The position numbers and the translations under genes are program-made. A DNA stretch of 64,000 nucleotides from Amanita rubescens (Eukaryota; Basidiomycota; Agaricomycetes; Agaricales; Amanitaceae), in the NCBI GenBank assembly GCA_015039365.1, contig WION01000093.1, positions 107,250-171,249 on the forward strand, in the 5' to 3' direction. Shown piece by piece: positions 44,284 through 57,390 of this stretch (its first letter is position 1; each line of letters starts with the position of its first letter). The notes beneath the pieces were generated by a model. That model did no database searches. It was given only the letters and a program-made list of their open reading frames with translations, and was not told the origin of the DNA.

Positions 44284-47200
44284 ATGCCAGAAGGCTTTTT
44301 CCAAGGGGCCTACCACATCACTGTGATAGGTGGCCAGTTTAATGAGGTTCTTTGGTTTAAATGTATTTTATGTGGCATTTGTTAATAACCCTAACTCAAG
44401 ATAAACTATTACAATAACCCAGCATCACAAAACTTCACTGCTTTACCACATTTGCCACCTTTACCACCTTTACCACCTCTGAAGCTACCTAGTGCTTCCT
44501 TTACAGGTCGTGATGAATACTTGCAAAGACTGGAGCTCCACTTTAGCTCCAGTAATGAGGGAAAAAGGAAAGTATTTCTTTTGCATGGTCTAGGAGGCAT
44601 TGGCAAGACTCAAATTTGCCTTAAATTCATTGAAGAAAATGCTTTGTGAGTGTGTTGACATAACTAATAGCAAACAAGATGAATAAATCATCCAAGGTTT
44701 TCTGATGTATTCTGGATTGATGCTTCTTCAGAAAGCAATATTGAGCTTGGACTCAAGCAGATAGCTGAAGCCTACAATGTCTCTCCAGAGGCAAAACCAT
44801 CAGCTAGATCTATTCTCCAATGGATCTCCAACAGAACCAAGTGGCTCATCATTTATGATGGTGCAGATGGACATTATTCAGTGGTTGAAAAATATCTCCC
44901 ACAAGGAAAGGGAGGAAATGTTTTGATAACTAGCAAAAATGCTGAATTAAAGAGAATCACATCGAACAAGAATTCAATGGAGGTTCAAGGCATGGTAAAA
45001 GAAGAGGCTGTTTCCTTGCTTTTACAGTCAGCCATGCTTGATGAAGCATCTGACTATATTATTGATATGGCCAAAAAACTGGTATCAGAATTGGGTGGGA
45101 TTCCACTTGCTATTGACCAAGCAGGGGGGTACATGCATTCCTGTGGTTGCAACATTGATGATTATCTGGAATTGTATGCAATACACCAAGATGAATTAAT
45201 GTCAAGTCCTAAGTTCAGAGGGGCATCAGATTACGGAACATCTACATATGGAACATGGGATGTTGCAATGCATGAAATTGAGAGAATTGCTGCAAAGGGC
45301 ATAGAAAGAGAAGCTCCTGCAGCACAAAGTGCCATCACTGTATTGAGAATTTTTGCATTTCTGGATCATGCCAATATACCAGAAGAATTATTCAAAAATG
45401 CTGCTGAGAACTATATGGAAAGAAATTTAGATGAAGAAGCAGAGAATGGGCTTCCATTATCAGTGAAACTATTAGATCATAAGACCTTGTTCTTGAGTAA
45501 AGAAGGTATATGGGATAAATTTCAATTTCTTGATGGGATTCAAGTCTTGCTATCATTTTCCTTGATCAAATCCCATAATCACCTGTATTCAATGCATCAA
45601 TTGGTAAATTCATGGAGCAGGAGCAGGCTGCCAAAGGGAGGAATTTCAGATTTGTATCTGAAAGCAAGAGCAATGTTATCTTGTTCAGTGATTCCTGACT
45701 ATGATGTTGATAACTATACATTTTGTCGAATACTTGTACCACATGTTAGGTCAAATGCTTCACATGCATTAAAAATGAAGTGGGAGATCACCTATTATGA
45801 TGATGAATATGAAAGATTTTCATTTGTTTTTTATCGTGTGGGTGATTGGAATGCAAGTGAAAAGTTGTTGCGGGTGACAGTGAATGAGAGAAATGCAAGG
45901 CTTGGGTGCCACCACTTAAAGACTCTTGTGAGCATGAACAATTTGGCAAAAACATGCAGCCATCAAGGAGAGTGGGATGAGGCAGAGAAAATGCAAAGTT
46001 TGGAAGTGCTGAATACAAGAAAGACAAAGCTTGGACTGGACCATCCAGACACTCTTGTGTGTATGCATGATTTGGCAAACACATACAGTCATCAAGGGAG
46101 ATGGGATGAGGCAGAGAAAATGCATTTGGATGTGATGAATACAAGAAAGACAAAGCTTGGACTGGACCATCCAGACACTCTTGTGAGCATGAACAAATTG
46201 GCAAACACATACAGTAATAAAGGAAAATGGGATGAGGCAGAGAAAATGCATTTGGAAGTGATGAATACAAGAAAGACAAAGCTTGGACTGGACCACCCAG
46301 ACACTCTTGTGTGCATGCATGATTTGGCAAACACATACAGTAATCAAGGAAGATGGGATGAGGCAGAGAAAATGCATTTGGATGTGATGAATACAAGAAA
46401 GACAAAGCTTGGACTGGACCATCCAGACACTCTTGGGAGCATAAACAAATTGGCAAATACATACAGTAATAAAGGAAGGTGGGATGAGGCAGAGAAAATG
46501 CATTTGGAAGTGATGAATACAAGAAAGACAAAGCTTGGAATGGACCATCCAGACACGCTTGTGTGCATGCATGATTTGGCAAACACATACAGTCATCAGG
46601 GAAGATGGGATGAGGCAGAGAAAGTGCATTTGGAAGTGATGAATACAAGAAAGACAAAGCTTGGATTGTACCATCCAGACACTCTTGTGAGCATGAACAA
46701 TTTGGCAAGCACATACAGTCGTCAAGGAAGATGGGATGAAGCAGAGAAGCTGCAGTTGGAAGTGATGAATACAAGAAAAACAAAGCTTGGACGGGACCAT
46801 CCAGACACTCTTGTGAGTGTGAACAATTTGGCAAGCACCTACAGTCGTCAAGGAAGATGGGATGAGGCAGAGAAGCTGCAGTTGGAAGTGATGAATACAA
46901 GAAAAACAAAGCTTGGACTGGACCATCCAGACACTCTTATGAGCATGAACAGTTTGGCAAAAATATACAGTCATCAAGGAAGATGGGATGAGGCAGAGAA
47001 AATGCATTTGGATGTGATGAATACAAGAAAGACAAAGTTTGGACTGGACCATCCAGACACTCTTGTGTGCATGCATGATTTGGCAAACACATACAGTCAT
47101 CAGGGAAGATGGGATGAGGCAGAGAAAATGCATTTGGAAGTGATGAATGCAAGAAAAACAAAGCTTGGACTGTACCATCCAAATACTCTTGTGAGCATGA

Positions 47201-48547
47201 ACAATTTGGCAAGCACATACAGTAATCAAGGAAGATGGGATGAAGCGGAGAAGCTGCAGTTGGAAATGATAAATACAACAAAACCAAAGCTTGGACCAGA
47301 CCATCCAGACACCCTTGTGAGCATGAACAATTTGGCAAGCACATACAGTCATCAAGGAAGATGGGATGAGGCAGAGAAGCTGCAGTTGGAAGTAATGAAT
47401 ACAAGAAAAATGAACCTTGGACTGGACCATCCAGACACTCTTGTGAGCATGAACAATTTGGCAAGCACATACAGTCATCAAGGAAGATGGGATGAGGCAG
47501 AGAAGCTGCAGTTAGTAGTGTTGAATACAAGAAAAACAAAGCTTGGACTGGACCACCCAGACACACTTATGAGCATGAACAATTTGGCAATTACATATAG
47601 TGATCAAGGAAGATGGGGTGAGGCAGAGAAGGTGCAGTTGGAAGTGATGGATATGATTAGCAAATCAAAGCTTGGACTGGACCGTCCATACACTCTTATG
47701 AGCATGAACAATTTGGCAAAAATATACAGTCATCAAAGAAGATGGGATGAGGCAGAGAAGCTGCAGTTGGAAGTGATGGATATGATGAGCAAATCAAAGC
47801 TTGGACTGGATCATCCATACACTCTTATGAGCATGAACAATTTGGCAACCACATATGCTGATCAAGGAAGATGGGATGAGGCAGAGAAGCTGTATTTGGA
47901 AGTGATGAATACAAGAAAAACAAAGCTTGGACTGGACCATCCAGACACTCTTGTGAACATGAATGATTTGGCAAACACATACAGTTATCAAGGAAGATGG
48001 GATGAAGCAGAGAAGCTGCATTTGGAAGTGATGAATACAAGAAAAACAAAGCTTGGACCAGACCATCCAGGCACTCTTGAGAGCATGGACAATTTGGCAG
48101 GCACATACAGACATCAAGGAAGATGGGATGAGGCAGAAAAGCTGTATTTAGAAGTGATGAATACAAGAAAAACAAAGCTTGGACTGGATCATCTATACAC
48201 TCTTCTGAGCATGGCCAAATTGGCATTGAATTATAGGAATCAGGGAAAATGGCATGAAGCACAGGCCTTGTTATCTGATGCTGTTACAAATATGCAACAA
48301 GTTATAGGGCACCAGCACCCAATGACCCTCCATTTCATGGAAAATCTTGATAAAATTTCCAAAGAAAGGGATACAATGAATTCACAGCAAATAGTACCGT
48401 TGGTATGTTGCAGTTTACACACTTCAACTTCTACTTCACTCACATTTCATGCAGTCCAATGACCAGTTAGGACTTACAATACCACCTCAGCACAACTTCA
48501 GGAAAAAGCTCAAGAATATGTGGAGGTCATGCCCCTGTTTTACATAG
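44284..48547 (+). CDS. NLR-type STAND receptor: NB-ARC plus about 20 TPR repeats (NLR2)
   Basis: Exons 44284-44346, 44401-44645, 44697-48402 and 48455-48547 join to 1368 residues. The first intron has a CTAAC branch site. The N-terminus MPEGFFQGAYHITVIGGQFNE resembles the short NLR1 motif, then comes a proline-leucine run (PPLPPLPPL). The NB-ARC has SFTGRDEYLQRL, the P-loop GLGGIGKTQ, FWIDASSE, Walker B WLIIYDGAD, GNVLITSKN and GIPLAIDQAG. TPR units follow (HPDTLVSMNNLASTYSHQGR type) with LEVMNTRKTKLG linkers. Without the last intron the frame ends at 48462. With it, the protein gains a basic, cysteine-containing tail ending RSCPCFT. Probable role: non-self or damage sensing, as for other fungal NLRs. 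It differs from NLR1 across the repeats, so the two arrays have homogenised independently. Confidence 0.88.
45907..48309 (+). repeat. 126-bp tandem TPR-coding repeats of NLR2
   Basis: About 19 units: three of 129 bp (the 1st, 14th and 15th) and the rest 126 bp. Units 2-6 alternate between a VCMHDLANTYS type and a VSMNK/GSINK type, giving a 252-bp higher-order period. Confidence 0.9.
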
Positions 48548-50954
48548 TTTTACATCTGTTCAGAGTATAGTATAGGCAGCCTTGAGCTGAGAAATAAAAG
48601 AATTGAATTCTGCTATCTGCAAAATTCAACATGTTTAAAAAATGGCAAAATGTGCAATTTACAACTGCCATCAATTCTTGGGGAGCTTGCAACCCCTTTA
48701 TACATATAGCTGGTCCCCCAAATGCTTTGAGCTTGTGTGGGAATTTTCGTGTCAATAGTGGGAAAATTCCTGTTAATACTGGGAAAATTATCTCAATACT
48801 GTGAAAATACAATTTTATCAACCTTTAACACCTTCCCCTCTGCATATACACTGTTTCTACACCTTCTTGCCACTTCAATACACTAAAATAACCTTCTATC
48901 TCAATCTAACTGTGGAAAACTTTGCTCTATATTGGGAATTTTGACCTGTACATTGCATTATCAACCTTTAACTGATCAGACAACCATCCCTTTTGCACAT
49001 ACACTATTTCTACACATTCATATCACTTCAATGCACTAAAATCTAATCATCTATCTCAATCAATACACTAAGGTAACTTTCTATCCATTCAATACATGTA
49101 TATGTACATATATTTATCTGTTGGCTTTTGTATTGCAGTACTATTAATGGGCATCTGACAACTTCACATTCTACATACATTACTGTTGTCAAATCTGACA
49201 CTGTGTAGATACAATGGCTGGTGATACATACATCTACATATCAACAGGCTGTGCAAGGCCAAAGAATTACACAATTGAATGTACAGAGCCAAGGTGAATT
49301 CTGATTGATTTTGATAAAAATCCCATTTCCTCCTGTTCAATAAAGGTCTAGCATCACAAATGTGATGTGATAAACATCTAGGACCCAACTAAGCCCTCCT
49401 ACCCAACCATAGACTATGTCACAAATTCTATGACTGTGCTCCTTGCTTCTGAATAACTTATTACCAGATCACAAAACAGGCATTGAAAAGTACAGTTGTC
49501 CACCCACACTACAGCTGGTACTATGCCTCTGTATATTTTGTTGTGACACTGTCATATGGTAACCTATTGTTGCAAACACCTAGGAGGCTTAAGCTTCCTC
49601 CCATCAGAACCCTGCCACCTTTGCCACTAGAGAAAGGAGAAGAAAAACACTGGAGTCACACCTGGATCCTCCTTACTGTTCCACAACCATGCTGTGGCAG
49701 GGCTCTATCAGTGCAAGAGGTAGCCTATGTACATTGCCTGAGTTGAGGAACACCACCATTAATGAACATTCAAGTTGGTCATGGAATAGTAATCTATGCT
49801 TTTCCAACACTGTTTCCATATGGCAGAGCCAACATTACTGCAAAACATGCAGGGAAAGTCTGGGGTATATCATGGTGTTTCCCTGACAACATGCCAAGCA
49901 GGTTTTTCTAGAATAACAATGGGGTGGACACCTGTTGCACTATAGGGACAGTTATTTTGCTAGGCACCAAATGTGTATCTCAAGGATGCAAAGTTATCTT
50001 TTATAGAGTATAATAATAGAGTATTGATGATTTATTGTTATTAATGGGTTATAATTTTATAACTTGGTTGTTTGTGTGCAACAGTGCAACCTAACTTCTG
50101 GCCAAGGAATGAGGCCAGCCTGAGAGGGCTAACATAAATGATCCAAGTTTCAGGACAGAATGCAATAGTCAGTAGGATTTGGTGAGCTCCCCCCAGTAGG
50201 TGAGGAACTCACATACAAAAGCATGTTAGCTATTCCCCTTCAGAGCAATTCAAGCAATCAACTGCTGAAGTCCCCCTAGTCCCCCTAGCTCCTGCATCAG
50301 CAACCCTGCAAAAAAACTTGTGGACTTATCAACTTATCTGCCATCAAGCTTAGGTAGTAATTGTAAACTTATCAACTTATGGCATCTTATCAACTTGTGT
50401 AAACTAAACAACAATTGCAATGTTAATCTTGAGCACATTTGTAATTGTAAAACCATTGTCTGATGATGACTTATGACTGAAATCAATTGAAATCAATATC
50501 TGGCCCCAGATGGTCAGACAATCAGATATTTAGTGCAATAGTGCCTGTCAGATAGTCAGACATTCAGACAAATTGCATTAAGACTCTAATAGACTGATCA
50601 GACAATCAGGTTTTTGCCATGTTTGCTGATGTGCAGACATACTCCAAGATACCTGAATGCTATGGTTTCATCAGTCTCCTTTCCTACAATCTCTGTTCAT
50701 CAGAATGACAGAACTAAACACTCCTTACAACTTGCTCCAACTTACCTGATCTCCTTGTGCTTCATTACTTCCACCAGATAGTTTCCATTTCTGTCCCTTC
50801 ATTATTCTACATTCAACCTAGATCTTTCTCATTCATTCTCACTGCCTCTTCACATATACACTACATTAGACATAGAATGAGACAGCACCCTTGCACTCAA
50901 CATATGCATGTGCAATCATCCCATATTCTGATTTGCACCTCATGACTTAGTTAG
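48548..50954. other. AT-rich, CpG-poor non-coding DNA
   Basis: 2.4 kb without a convincing gene. About 48815-48908 and 48959-49060 are diverged tandem copies (CAACCTTTAAC.., CATATACACT/CACATACACT, CACTTCAATACACT). A short PP..LPPLP-coding remnant near 49590-49630 recalls NLR2 exon 2. TAGTGCAATAGTGCCTGTCA near 50533 recurs at the right edge of the first satellite array. Confidence 0.5.
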
Positions 50955-51110
50955 GTGACACCTTATTCAGAGGTCAGGCTGGGTATCATTTTACAGCCTA
51001 GGATTGGAAGACTGTCATGAGCATTGCTTTAGCATGTAGTATGAGACCATACACAGCATCATGATCAAAAAATTTTACAACCTCTCTGGAACACACTGTT
51101 GTAGAGATGG
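50955..51110 (+). pseudogene. Decayed copy of the MTHFR 3' end
   Basis: About 150 bp align with 43510-43650 of the MTHFR gene. The WASFYRPGLDGRTLLEHV-coding stretch is recognisable as GTCAGGCTGGGTATCATTTT and following bases. Some differences are CG to CA/TG changes (GCATCG to GTATCA; ACCGCC to ACAGCC). No frame survives. It shows that DNA next to NLR2 was duplicated together with NLR material. Confidence 0.7.
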
Positions 51111-51259
51111 TCAGTAAATATGACCTTAGCAAGCCAAGTATCAATGAATTGTTGTCCCACCTGATGTGCACAGATGTCTGAGTCCCAAAATTAGTTAATA
51201 TTTGTTACTTACTACTACCAGATGATGACAAAAGATAATGAGTATCACTACTGCTATCT
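51111..51259. other. Short spacer, 3' flank of NLR3
   Basis: No feature recognised. Confidence 0.3.
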
Positions 51260-53035
51260 TTATCCTCTCAACAACTGGAGATGACTCCTAAAGTGAGATG
51301 TAGTTGGGTGTTGGGATCCCATGATTTCCTCCATTGACTTAACAGCCTGTGAAAGTAAAGTTTCAGCCTCATTCAACTGCCCCTGGTCCCAGTATGTAAC
51401 TGCTAGGTTAGCCATGCTTGTCAGAGTGGCTGGGTGGTGTGATCCAAGCAGTTCTTTCCTTGCATCCATGACTTGTACCTGCAGCTTCTCTGCTTCATCC
51501 CACCTGCGCTGGTTCCAATATGTAGATGATAGATCAGCCATGCTGGAAAGAGTGTCTGGGTGGCCTGATCCAAGTTTTTCTTTCCTTGCATCCATGACTT
51601 GTACCTGCAACTTCTCAGCTTCATCCCACCTCCCTTGTGTCCAATATGTCAATGCTAGATTACCAATGCTTGTCAAAGTGTCTGGGTGGTGTGATCCAAG
51701 CTTTTCTTTCCTTGCCTCCATGACTTGTACCTGCAGCTTCTCTGCTTCACCCCACCTGCCCTGGTTCCAATATGTGGATGATAGATCAGCCATGCTTCTC
51801 AGAGTCTCTGGGTGGTGCAATCCAAGCTTTTCTTTCCTTGCATCCATGACCTGTACCTGCAGCTTCTCTGCTTCATCCCACCTTCCTTGTGTCCAATATG
51901 TCAATGCTAGATTACCAATGCTTGTCAGAGTGTCTGGGTGGTGCAATCCAAGCTTGTCTTTCCTTGCCTCCATGACTTGTAGCTCCAGCTTCTCTGCTTC
52001 ATCCCACCTCCCCTGGTTCTGGTATGTGGATGCTATATTTGCCATGCTTCTCAGAGTGTCTGGGTGGTGTGATCCAAGTTTTTCTTTGCTTGCCTCCATG
52101 ACTTGTACTTTCAGCTTCTCTGCTTCATTCAACCTCCCCTGGTTCTTGTATGTGGATGCTAGATTAGCCATGCTTCTCAGAGTGTCTGGGTGGTGTGATC
52201 CAAGCTTTTCTTTCATTGCATCCATGACTTGTACCTGCAGCTTCTCTGCTTCATCCCACCTTCCTTGTGTCCAATATGTCAATGCTAGATTACCAATGCT
52301 CGTCAGAGTCTCTGGGTGGTGTAATCCCAGCTTGTCTTTCCTTGCCTCCATGACTTGTAGCTCCAGCATCTCTGCTTCATCCCACCTCCCCTGGTTCCAG
52401 TATGTGGATGATAGACTGGCCATGCTTGTCAGAGTGTCTGGGTGGTGTGATCCAAGCCTTTCTTTCCTTGCCTCCATGACTTGTACCTGCAACTTCTCTG
52501 CTTCATCCCACCTCCCCTGGTTCCAGTATGTGGATGCTAGATTTGCCATGCTTCTCAGAGTGTCTGGATGGTGTGATCCAAGCTTTTCTTTGCTTGCCTC
52601 CATGACTTGTACCTCCAGCTTCTCTGCTTCATCCCACCTGCCCTGGTTCCGGTATGTGGATGCTAGATTAGCCATGCTTGTCAGAGTGTCTGGGTGGTGT
52701 GATCCAAGCTTTTCTTTCATTGCCTCCATGACTTGTACCTCCAGCTTCTCTGCTTCATCCCACCTGCCCTGGTTCCAGTATGTGGATGCTAGATTAGCCA
52801 TGCTTGTCAGAGTGTCTGGGTGGTGTGATCCAAGCTTTTCTTTACTTGCATCCATAACTGGTACCTCCAGCTTCTCTGCCTCCTCCCACCTCCCCTGGTT
52901 CCGGTATGTGGATGCTAGATTAGCCATGCTTGTCAGAGTGTCTGGGTGGTATGATCCAAGCTTTTCTTTCCTTGCCTCCATGACTTGTACCTCCAGCTTC
53001 TCAGGGGAAAGTGACCGTCCGAGTGACGGTCCCAT
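51260..53035 (-). pseudogene. TPR-only, N-terminally truncated NLR (NLR3)
   Basis: An open frame of 591 residues on the minus strand. It has 13 TPR units of 42 residues of the NLR1 type (HPDTLTSMANLASTYRNQG; AEKLQVQVMDARKEKLG) and the intact C-terminal tail missing from NLR1 (MGSQHPTTSHFRSHLQLLRG). The NB-ARC and N-terminal region are absent. The repeats stop abruptly at about 53003 and join unrelated sequence, which supplies an accidental ATG (MGPSLGRSLSPEK). Units are more diverged than in NLR1. It is most likely a truncated copy. An expressed TPR-only protein, like NLR decoys or regulators, remains possible because the frame is clean. Confidence 0.75.
53013..53031. other. Inverted repeat at the NLR3 truncation point
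   Basis: GACCGTC, five bases, GACGGTC: a perfect 7-bp stem 10 bp beyond the last TPR codon, followed by the direct repeat TCGGAGTTTG (53035 and 53054 region). It is CpG-containing, unlike its surroundings, so it may be the end of an inserted element. Confidence 0.45.
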
Positions 53036-53646
53036 TCGGAGTTTGAATTTTTAGTCGGAGTTTGATTATAATGATAACATCTGTTGTAATACTATAGCAA
53101 CAACCAACAACCACCACCTTTTTGTGATCTGTCAAGCAATAGTGGTGTGAATACTGCTTGTCTACCATCACCACAAGTGCTGTTTTAATGCACTTAACAT
53201 GCACCTGCCTACACAACAATGATTGCTGGGTGCTCCCACCACTAAAGTACTACCTACTCCCCACTGTCTACCACTATAGAGTCACCATTGGTGCTACCAC
53301 CACAGCCACTCACTGAGTACTAACAGGTACAACCTTTTGTTGCCCTCATCATCTCCATCACTGTGTTTGGATTTGGTTCTATTCCCATGGAGTAGCACAA
53401 GTAGTAATTACTACTAATTAGTCTATCTGAACAGTGCAAGTCAGTTTGAGGCTAGTAGTACAGGTACCACATTGAGCTACTGTATGGTTACTACTATTTT
53501 TGACCGATACACTAGTAATTACTGGTACCATTACTGTCTCTACCAGAACTTGTGCAGCAACTATGACCACAATGGTCCACTACAACTGCCACCCCCTTGC
53601 CACCACTACTGACTCAAAAGGGCTATCATTGTCTACTCATTGGGGG
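53036..53646. other. Low-complexity flank of satellite array
   Basis: About 600 bp rich in ACCACC and TACTAC motifs, with no gene recognised. Confidence 0.4.
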
Positions 53647-56600
53647 TGTACCCCTGCAGTTCCCTAGTGTCCTGTCGTCCACCAGGGTACATCGGGGGTG
53701 TACCCCTGCAGTTCCCTAGTGTCCTGTCGTCCACCAGGGTACATCGGGGGTGTACCCCTGCAGTTCCCTAGTGTCCTGTCGTCCACCAGGGTACATCGGG
53801 GGTGTACCCCTGCAGTTCCCTAGTGTCCTGTCGTCCACCAGGGTACATCGGGGGTGTACCCCTGCAGTTCCCTAGTGTCCTGTCGTCCACCAGGGTACAT
53901 CGGGGGTGTACCCCTGCAGTTCCCTAGTGTCCTGTCGTCCACCAGGGTACATCGGGGGTGTACCCCTGCAGTTCCCTAGTGTCCTGTCGTCCACCAGGGT
54001 ACATCGGGGGTGTACCCCTGCAGTTCCCTAGTGTCCTGTCGTCCACCAGGGTACATCGGGGGTGTACCCCTGCAGTTCCCTAGTGTCCTGTCGTCCACCA
54101 GGGTACATCGGGGGTGTACCCCTGCAGTTCCCTAGTGTCCTGTCGTCCACCAGGGTACATCGGGGGTGTACCCCTGCAGTTCCCTAGTGTCCTGTCGTCC
54201 ACCAGGGTACATCGGGGGTGTACCCCTGCAGTTCCCTAGTGTCCTGTCGTCCACCAGGGTACATCGGGGGTGTACCCCTGCAGTTCCCTAGTGTCCTGTC
54301 GTCCACCAGGGTACATCGGGGGTGTACCCCTGCAGTTCCCTAGTGTCCTGTCGTCCACCAGGGTACATCGGGGGTGTACCCCTGCAGTTCCCTAGTGTCC
54401 TGTCGTCCACCAGGGTACATCGGGGGTGTACCCCTGCAGTTCCCTAGTGTCCTGTCGTCCACCAGGGTACATCGGGGGTGTACCCCTGCAGTTCCCTAGT
54501 GTCCTGTCGTCCACCAGGGTACATCGGGGGTGTACCCCTGCAGTTCCCTAGTGTCCTGTCGTCCACCAGGGTACATCGGGGGTGTACCCCTGCAGTTCCC
54601 TAGTGTCCTGTCGTCCACCAGGGTACATCGGGGGTGTACCCCTGCAGTTCCCTAGTGTCCTGTCGTCCACCAGGGTACATCGGGGGTGTACCCCTGCAGT
54701 TCCCTAGTGTCCTGTCGTCCACCAGGGTACATCGGGGGTGTACCCCTGCAGTTCCCTAGTGTCCTGTCGTCCACCAGGGTACATCGGGGGTGTACCCCTG
54801 CAGTTCCCTAGTGTCCTGTCGTCCACCAGGGTACATCGGGGGTGTACCCCTGCAGTTCCCTAGTGTCCTGTCGTCCACCAGGGTACATCGGGGGTGTACC
54901 CCTGCAGTTCCCTAGTGTCCTGTCGTCCACCAGGGTACATCGGGGGTGTACCCCTGCAGTTCCCTAGTGTCCTGTCGTCCACCAGGGTACATCGGGGGTG
55001 TACCCCTGCAGTTCCCTAGTGTCCTGTCGTCCACCAGGGTACATCGGGGGTGTACCCCTGCAGTTCCCTAGTGTCCTGTCGTCCACCAGGGTACATCGGG
55101 GGTGTACCCCTGCAGTTCCCTAGTGTCCTGTCGTCCACCAGGGTACATCGGGGGTGTACCCCTGCAGTTCCCTAGTGTCCTGTCGTCCACCAGGGTACAT
55201 CGGGGGTGTACCCCTGCAGTTCCCTAGTGTCCTGTCGTCCACCAGGGTACATCGGGGGTGTACCCCTGCAGTTCCCTAGTGTCCTGTCGTCCACCAGGGT
55301 ACATCGGGGGTGTACCCCTGCAGTTCCCTAGTGTCCTGTCGTCCACCAGGGTACATCGGGGGTGTACCCCTGCAGTTCCCTAGTGTCCTGTCGTCCACCA
55401 GGGTACATCGGGGGTGTACCCCTGCAGTTCCCTAGTGTCCTGTCGTCCACCAGGGTACATCGGGGGTGTACCCCTGCAGTTCCCTAGTGTCCTGTCGTCC
55501 ACCAGGGTACATCGGGGGTGTACCCCTGCAGTTCCCTAGTGTCCTGTCGTCCACCAGGGTACATCGGGGGTGTACCCCTGCAGTTCCCTAGTGTCCTGTC
55601 GTCCACCAGGGTACATCGGGGGTGTACCCCTGCAGTTCCCTAGTGTCCTGTCGTCCACCAGGGTACATCGGGGGTGTACCCCTGCAGTTCCCTAGTGTCC
55701 TGTCGTCCACCAGGGTACATCGGGGGTGTACCCCTGCAGTTCCCTAGTGTCCTGTCGTCCACCAGGGTACATCGGGGGTGTACCCCTGCAGTTCCCTAGT
55801 GTCCTGTCGTCCACCAGGGTACATCGGGGGTGTACCCCTGCAGTTCCCTAGTGTCCTGTCGTCCACCAGGGTACATCGGGGGTGTACCCCTGCAGTTCCC
55901 TAGTGTCCTGTCGTCCACCAGGGTACATCGGGGGTGTACCCCTGCAGTTCCCTAGTGTCCTGTCGTCCACCAGGGTACATCGGGGGTGTACCCCTGCAGT
56001 TCCCTAGTGTCCTGTCGTCCACCAGGGTACATCGGGGGTGTACCCCTGCAGTTCCCTAGTGTCCTGTCGTCCACCAGGGTACATCGGGGGTGTACCCCTG
56101 CAGTTCCCTAGTGTCCTGTCGTCCACCAGGGTACATCGGGGGTGTACCCCTGCAGTTCCCTAGTGTCCTGTCGTCCACCAGGGTACATCGGGGGTGTACC
56201 CCTGCAGTTCCCTAGTGTCCTGTCGTCCACCAGGGTACATCGGGGGTGTACCCCTGCAGTTCCCTAGTGTCCTGTCGTCCACCAGGGTACATCGGGGGTG
56301 TACCCCTGCAGTTCCCTAGTGTCCTGTCGTCCACCAGGGTACATCGGGGGTGTACCCCTGCAGTTCCCTAGTGTCCTGTCGTCCACCAGGGTACATCGGG
56401 GGTGTACCCCTGCAGTTCCCTAGTGTCCTGTCGTCCACCAGGGTACATCGGGGGTGTACCCCTGCAGTTCCCTAGTGTCCTGTCGTCCACCAGGGTACAT
56501 CGGGGGTGTACCCCTGCAGTTCCCTAGTGTCCTGTCGTCCACCAGGGTACATCGGGGGTGTACCCCTGCAGTTCCCTAGTGTCCTGTCGTCCACCAGGGT

Positions 56601-57390
56601 ACATCGGGGGTGTACCCCTGCAGTTCCCTAGTGTCCTGTCGTCCACCAGGGTACATCGGGGGTGTACCCCTGCAGTTCCCTAGTGTCCTGTCGTCCACCA
56701 GGGTACATCGGGGGTGTACCCCTGCAGTTCCCTAGTGTCCTGTCGTCCACCAGGGTACATCGGGGGTGTACCCCTGCAGTTCCCTAGTGTCCTGTCGTCC
56801 ACCAGGGTACATCGGGGGTGTACCCCTGCAGTTCCCTAGTGTCCTGTCGTCCACCAGGGTACATCGGGGGTGTACCCCTGCAGTTCCCTAGTGTCCTGTC
56901 GTCCACCAGGGTACATCGGGGGTGTACCCCTGCAGTTCCCTAGTGTCCTGTCGTCCACCAGGGTACATCGGGGGTGTACCCCTGCAGTTCCCTAGTGTCC
57001 TGTCGTCCACCAGGGTACATCGGGGGTGTACCCCTGCAGTTCCCTAGTGTCCTGTCGTCCACCAGGGTACATCGGGGGTGTACCCCTGCAGTTCCCTAGT
57101 GTCCTGTCGTCCACCAGGGTACATCGGGGGTGTACCCCTGCAGTTCCCTAGTGTCCTGTCGTCCACCAGGGTACATCGGGGGTGTACCCCTGCAGTTCCC
57201 TAGTGTCCTGTCGTCCACCAGGGTACATCGGGGGTGTACCCCTGCAGTTCCCTAGTGTCCTGTCGTCCACCAGGGTACATCGGGGGTGTACCCCTGCAGT
57301 TCCCTAGTGTCCTGTCGTCCACCAGGGTACATCGGGGGTGTACCCCTGCAGTTCCCTAGTGTCCTGTCGTCCACCAGGGTACATCGGGGG
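53647..57390. repeat. 52-bp satellite array 1, 72 copies
   Basis: Head-to-tail units of exactly 52 bp beginning TGTACCCCTGCAGTTCCCTA and ending ACATCGGGGG. The array is 3744 bp, exactly 72 units, and looks free of variation. Each unit contains the inverted pair GGGTACA / TGTACCC and at least two CpG. There are no unique spacers, so it is not CRISPR. No coding role. Confidence 0.98.

Noticed and set aside
45788..48262. Several long minus-strand frames across NLR2
   Set aside because: Antisense shadows of the TPR repeats, Cys/His/Leu-rich without family features.
51321..53054. 577-codon plus-strand frame across NLR3
   Set aside because: Antisense shadow of the minus-strand TPR units, same repeat artefact as in NLR1.
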